This document shows, piece after piece, positions 9,239 to 12,368 of a stretch of 12,368 bases of DNA. The stretch is from JBEKYD01 sp052325345. Lineage in GTDB: Bacteria > Acidobacteriota > Terriglobia > Bryobacterales > Bryobacteraceae. The notes beneath the pieces were generated by a model. That model did no database searches. It saw nothing but the letters and a program-made list of their open reading frames with translations, and was not told where the DNA came from. The DNA lies in contig JBKQVG010000420.1 of assembly GCA_052325345.1 (NCBI GenBank), positions 1 through 12,368 of the forward strand. Reading direction: 5' to 3'. A program made the translations under genes and the position numbers. Each line of letters begins with the position of its first letter. Positions within the stretch are counted from its first letter, which is position 1.

Positions 9239-10330
9239 TCAATTCACAAACCTTCTCAAGCGGACGTTGTTGACGAGCCCCAACGCCAAGAAACTAGACC
9301 AGATACTGGAACCACCGGCACTCATGAAGGGGAGCGGGATTCCGGTCACCGGAATCGCCCCGGCCACCATGCCCACATTCACGAGAATGTGGAACAGCAA
9401 CAGCCCGGCCACCCCCATGCACACGTACATACCAACGGGGTCGGAGGCCGTTTGCCCATTCTGGACGATGCGCATCACCATTACAAAAAACAAAGCGAGA
9501 ACAAAAACTACGCCGACGAAACCGTGCTCCTCGGCAAAGGCCGAGAAGATAAAATCCTTGTGCGGCACCGGCAAAAAACGCAATTGAGTCTGGGTTCCCT
9601 TGGTAACCCCTTTACCGAACATTCCACCCGCACCGATAGCGATTTGGGACTGGATCAACTGATAACCCGAGCCCTGGGCGTCCCGTTCGGGGTCGATAAA
9701 GCTCCTCCACCGCGTCTTTTGGTAATCCTGAAGCACAAAAACCCATGTAATGGGCAGCACAATCACGGTCACCACGGCAATGGCGGCAACATATTTCCAC
9801 CGCAATCCCGCGATAAAGGCCCCCACTACGAGAACCGCCAAATACGTCAATGCAGTCCCCAGATCCGGTTGTTTTAGAACGAGAAACGTAGGGATCAGCA
9901 CGAGGCCCGCCAACTTCAGCATTTCGCGGATTTCAAGAACTTCCGTCCTCAATTCCGTTAGATAGCGAGCTACTAACAAGATTATCACTAACTTGCCAAA
10001 TTCCGATACTTGCAGATGCAAGGGGCCCAGCGGAATCCAGCGGCGGGAGCCGAACGCCGATTGCCCGAAGGCATAAGTCGCCACCAGGGCGAGGACGGTA
10101 CCGATGTACAGACCGGGGACGTATTCGAGCACGGTATGGTAATCGATCTCCTGGATCAGGAGCATCAGCACCCAACCGCCGGCTATGAACAGGATCTGGC
10201 GCCACCAGGCGCTATGAAACTCGGTATCGAGGGTGGCGCTATAGATCTGCAGGACTCCCACGCCGCAGAGAATCAGGGCGATCAGCACCATCGGCCAATC
10301 GATATCGCGAACGGCAAAGTGGCGGCTCAT
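9239..10330 (-). CDS. rodA: Rod shape-determining peptidoglycan glycosyltransferase RodA (SEDS family)
   Basis: RodA polymerises lipid II into glycan strands during side-wall elongation, working in the inner membrane with PBP2. The 363-residue product is of family length and highly hydrophobic, with about ten predicted membrane segments (the first at about 13-31). SEDS landmarks include the loop SRRWIPLG at 95-102, KQPDLGTAL at 153-161, GSGYQLIQSQIAIG at 220-233, and FLPVPHKDFIFSAFAEE at 252-268. D259 in that last motif aligns with the catalytic Asp of E. coli RodA (D262). The family signature IPLPFMSAGGSS is at 331-342. The ATG overlaps the mrdA stop as ATGA and no separate Shine-Dalgarno is visible, so translation is probably coupled to PBP2. 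RodA is preferred over FtsW because of the direct pairing with mrdA and the lack of a division cluster. Confidence 0.95.
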   Translation of the reverse strand: MSRHFAVRDIDWPMVLIALILCGVGVLQIYSATLDTEFHSAWWRQILFIAGGWVLMLLIQEIDYHTVLEYVPGLYIGTVLALVATYAFGQSAFGSRRWIPLGPLHLQVSEFGKLVIILLVARYLTELRTEVLEIREMLKLAGLVLIPTFLVLKQPDLGTALTYLAVLVVGAFIAGLRWKYVAAIAVVTVIVLPITWVFVLQDYQKTRWRSFIDPERDAQGSGYQLIQSQIAIGAGGMFGKGVTKGTQTQLRFLPVPHKDFIFSAFAEEHGFVGVVFVLALFFVMVMRIVQNGQTASDPVGMYVCMGVAGLLLFHILVNVGMVAGAIPVTGIPLPFMSAGGSSIWSSFLALGLVNNVRLRRFVN

Positions 10331-12231
10331 TGTGGTCTGGAGGGCCCGGGAAGATCCAGCCGGCTGATGGCGGTGAGGCGGGCGGCGGCCGCGGACTCTT
10401 GTTGGCGGAGCATGGTGAGGCGGGCCTTCTTATCGAAGTAGGCTTTCAAGACATCGCGCACGATGGGGGCCACCAGCGGGCCTTCGCCGCCGTGGTCCCA
10501 GAGAGCGGCCACCACAATTTCGGGGGCGTAGCACGGGGCGAAGCCGACAAACCAGGCATTCGGCTCGCTGGCGACGCCTCCCGTGGCTTTGGCCAGCCCG
10601 GAAGATTCCACCTGCGCGGTGCCGGTTTTGCCGCACACCTGCAGACCCGGAATCTGCGCCAGCGTGCCGGTACCCCATTCGTTCACCACGCCATACGTGC
10701 CGTCGACGACGTCTTTGACATGGACGGGGTCCAGGTTCCAGGCGACGGGCTTTGCCAGCTTGGCGGTCTCGACCAGGTGCGGCTGCTGCCAAACCCCGCC
10801 CATGGCAATGCCGCCGTAGGCGCGGGCCAGTTGCAGGGGAGTGACGGTGAGCGCGCCCTGCCCGATAGCGACCGAAATGGTTTCTCCGGCATACCACTTG
10901 CGGTGGTAATTGCGCAGGGCCCATTGGGGCGAGGGCACCGTGCCTTCTTTCTCGTTCGGCAGATCGATGCTGGTCTTGTGGCCGAAGCCGACCAGGTCGG
11001 CGTAGTAAGCGATTTTGTCGATGCCGAGGCTGTTGCCGACGGTATAGAAATAAACATCGCAGGACTGGACAATGGCCCGATGCAGATTGACGTTGCCGTG
11101 ACCGGTTTTCAGATGGCAGCGATAGTAGTTGCCGTAGAAGTAGGCGCCGCCGGAACAATGAACGGTGTACTTCTCGTCGATGGCGCCGGATTCCAGCGCG
11201 GCCAGGGCCACCGTCGGTTTGAAGGTCGAGCCGGGGGCCTGCTGCGCCTGAATGGCGCGGTTGAGCATGGGCTTATCGGGATTGTCGCGGATTTCTTTCC
11301 AATCCGCGGCACGAATGCGCACGGCGAACTTGTTGGGGTCGAAGGCGGGGTGGCTCACCATGGCGAGGACCTCTCCGTTGCGCGGATCCAGCGCCACGAT
11401 GGCGCCGTTGCGGCCCTCCAGCGAAAGCTCGGCGACGGATTGCAGATCCAGGTCTATGGTCAGTTTGAGATCGGTGCCGGGGACGGCGGGTTTGTTCTTG
11501 AGTTCCTGGCGGACCTGCCCGGTATTATCCACAATCACCTGGCGCTGCCCGTCCTGGCCCATGAGGACGTCGTTATATTGCTCCTCGATGCCGAACTGGC
11601 CGATGACGGCCCCCTGGTCGTACTTGGCGAACTCCGGCATATCCAGTTGCGCTTCGGTGATTTCACCGGTGTAACCGAGCACGTGGGCCAGCATGCCGTT
11701 CTGGGGATAGACGCGGCGATGGGAAGGGACCAGGAAGAGTTCGGGAAAAAAGTCGCGATGCGAATCGACAAAGGCCAGGTCGAGCGGGGTCAGTTCCTCT
11801 TTCAGGGGCAGGGCCTCGTATTTGGGGCGATGCCGATAGCGGCGGACTCGGGCCATGAGGTCGTCATAGTCGAGATCGAGACCTTGCGCGATCGGCCTGA
11901 GATGCTCCTCTTTCAGAAGCTCGCGCGCCAACCGGAGGGAGAAGGAAGCGTGGTTATCGACAATGTCGCGGCCTTCGCGATCGAGAATGCGGCCACGGGG
12001 GGCCGGAATTGGGACCGACTTGACACTGTTGGCCAGGGCGCGTTCGTCGTAAAACTGCGGATTCTGCACCTGCAGGCGCCAGAAGGCGGAAAGCAGGAAG
12101 ATGAAGATCACCACCGTGGCGTACTGAAAAATAGCGATCTTGCCGGCGGCGAAACGAAAATCGTCCCGCAGGGGCGGCTTTTTGGGAAGGCGCGAGGTTT
12201 CGAGATTTGGATCGACAGGAGGTAGGATCAC
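10327..12231 (-). CDS. mrdA: Penicillin-binding protein 2, elongation-specific DD-transpeptidase
   Basis: PBP2 cross-links peptidoglycan in the periplasm and activates RodA. It has 634 residues, close to E. coli PBP2 (633). A short basic cytoplasmic start is followed by one membrane anchor at about 32-51. The pedestal domain begins with the class B landmark PRGRILDREG at 78-87 and includes YPQNGMLAHVLGYTGEI at 175-191. The transpeptidase domain has S335-T-F-K338 (catalytic SxxK), S390-C-D392 (the SxD form of the SxN motif usual for PBP2) and K535-T-G-T. The start is GTG at 12231; an in-frame TAG lies six bases upstream, so it cannot begin earlier. GTG with only a poor Shine-Dalgarno may keep output low. 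The stop overlaps rodA by four bases. The C-terminal ~30 residues are a charged, low-complexity tail. Confidence 0.96.
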   Translation of the reverse strand: MILPPVDPNLETSRLPKKPPLRDDFRFAAGKIAIFQYATVVIFIFLLSAFWRLQVQNPQFYDERALANSVKSVPIPAPRGRILDREGRDIVDNHASFSLRLARELLKEEHLRPIAQGLDLDYDDLMARVRRYRHRPKYEALPLKEELTPLDLAFVDSHRDFFPELFLVPSHRRVYPQNGMLAHVLGYTGEITEAQLDMPEFAKYDQGAVIGQFGIEEQYNDVLMGQDGQRQVIVDNTGQVRQELKNKPAVPGTDLKLTIDLDLQSVAELSLEGRNGAIVALDPRNGEVLAMVSHPAFDPNKFAVRIRAADWKEIRDNPDKPMLNRAIQAQQAPGSTFKPTVALAALESGAIDEKYTVHCSGGAYFYGNYYRCHLKTGHGNVNLHRAIVQSCDVYFYTVGNSLGIDKIAYYADLVGFGHKTSIDLPNEKEGTVPSPQWALRNYHRKWYAGETISVAIGQGALTVTPLQLARAYGGIAMGGVWQQPHLVETAKLAKPVAWNLDPVHVKDVVDGTYGVVNEWGTGTLAQIPGLQVCGKTGTAQVESSGLAKATGGVASEPNAWFVGFAPCYAPEIVVAALWDHGGEGPLVAPIVRDVLKAYFDKKARLTMLRQQESAAAARLTAISRLDLPGPSRPQ

Positions 12232-12265
12232 AACCTATTGGCCCTGCATTACGCCCACTATTTCT

Positions 12266-12271
12266 AGTGTA
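12266..12271 (-). promoter_or_regulatory. Possible -10 element of the mrdA-rodA operon
   Basis: TACACT on the minus strand matches the -10 consensus at four of six positions and would place the transcript start about 28 bases before the GTG. The hexamer 17 bases upstream (GTGGTG) is a poor -35, so this is only a candidate. Confidence 0.25.
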
Positions 12272-12292
12272 CCCCAGAGGCCAGCCCCCACC

Positions 12293-12341
12293 ACGGCCGG
12301 CATCCGGCGCGTGCCCGGCGAACCTTCGGGGCGCCGGCCGT
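12293..12341. repeat. Large nested inverted repeat upstream of mrdA
   Basis: Perfect 9-bp arms ACGGCCGGC (12293-12301) and GCCGGCCGT (12333-12341) enclose 31 bases. On the minus strand the interior can form GGCGC/GCGCC and CGAA/TTCG stems. There is no T-run for an intrinsic terminator. It could be a dispersed palindromic repeat or a protein site. Confidence 0.6.
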
Positions 12342-12368
12342 CAAGTCTCAAGCAATCGGCAGCCTGCG

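Larger units (their letters stand above)
12232..12368 (-). other. mrdA upstream region at the window edge
   Basis: No gene can be supported in these 137 bases. A minus frame is open from the edge to a TAG at 12237-12235, but its translation is unlike MreD or anything I recognise. Another frame ends in TGA at 12350-12348 after RRLPIA and could be the tail of an upstream gene such as mreD, but six residues are not enough to tell. Confidence 0.5.

Noticed and set aside
9002..9877. A + strand open frame covering the rodA-RNase gap and part of rodA
   Set aside because: Most of it is antisense to rodA and the product shows no known features. The gap is better read as a structured leader.
10330..12225. 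A 631-codon open frame on the + strand lying opposite nearly all of mrdA
   Set aside because: It mirrors a PBP2 gene with all catalytic motifs and gives a glycine/valine/alanine-rich product with no recognisable domain. Long antisense frames are expected in GC-rich genes.

Overview
The window reads as GC-rich chromosomal DNA, probably from an Acidobacteriota member of the Solibacter/Bryobacter type. This is an inference from three things: the gene order mrdA-rodA-RNase E/G, the look of the RNase E/G protein with a very large insert, and short palindromic repeats of a kind I associate with those genomes. No rRNA marker is present to confirm it.

Left half (1-5725, + strand): a type I restriction-modification operon in the order hsdM-hsdS-hsdR. 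hsdM is cut by the window's left edge. hsdM/hsdS overlap by 11 bases and hsdS/hsdR overlap as ATGA, so the three are probably co-translated. HsdM and HsdS would form the sequence-specific N6-adenine methyltransferase. HsdR adds a PD-(D/E)xK nuclease and a DEAH translocase. All recognisable catalytic motifs are intact.

Middle (5726-6378): a junction between the accessory R-M operon and housekeeping genes. It holds one small minus-strand gene for an AbrB/MazE-fold protein resembling an antitoxin, with no toxin beside it. Two copies of a structured repeat lie here, one just downstream of the abrB-like gene and one just downstream of the RNase gene. In each copy a perfect 8-bp hairpin is followed, on the minus strand, by a T-rich run, so each could serve as an intrinsic terminator.

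Right half (6379-12231, - strand): a cell-elongation and RNA-processing cluster, transcribed mrdA -> rodA -> rng. mrdA (PBP2 transpeptidase) and rodA (SEDS glycosyltransferase) overlap as ATGA and make the two halves of the elongasome peptidoglycan synthase. After a 274-base spacer with strong dyads comes an 861-aa RNase E/G whose S1 domain is split by about 380 residues of low-complexity, acidic and arginine-rich sequence. mreB/C/D would be expected just beyond the right edge but cannot be seen.

I found no RNA gene, CRISPR array, transposase or prophage gene, and no clear-cut new defence system. The points most worth following up are the covarying terminator-like repeats, the split S1 domain of the RNase, and the orphan antitoxin-like gene at the island/core junction.
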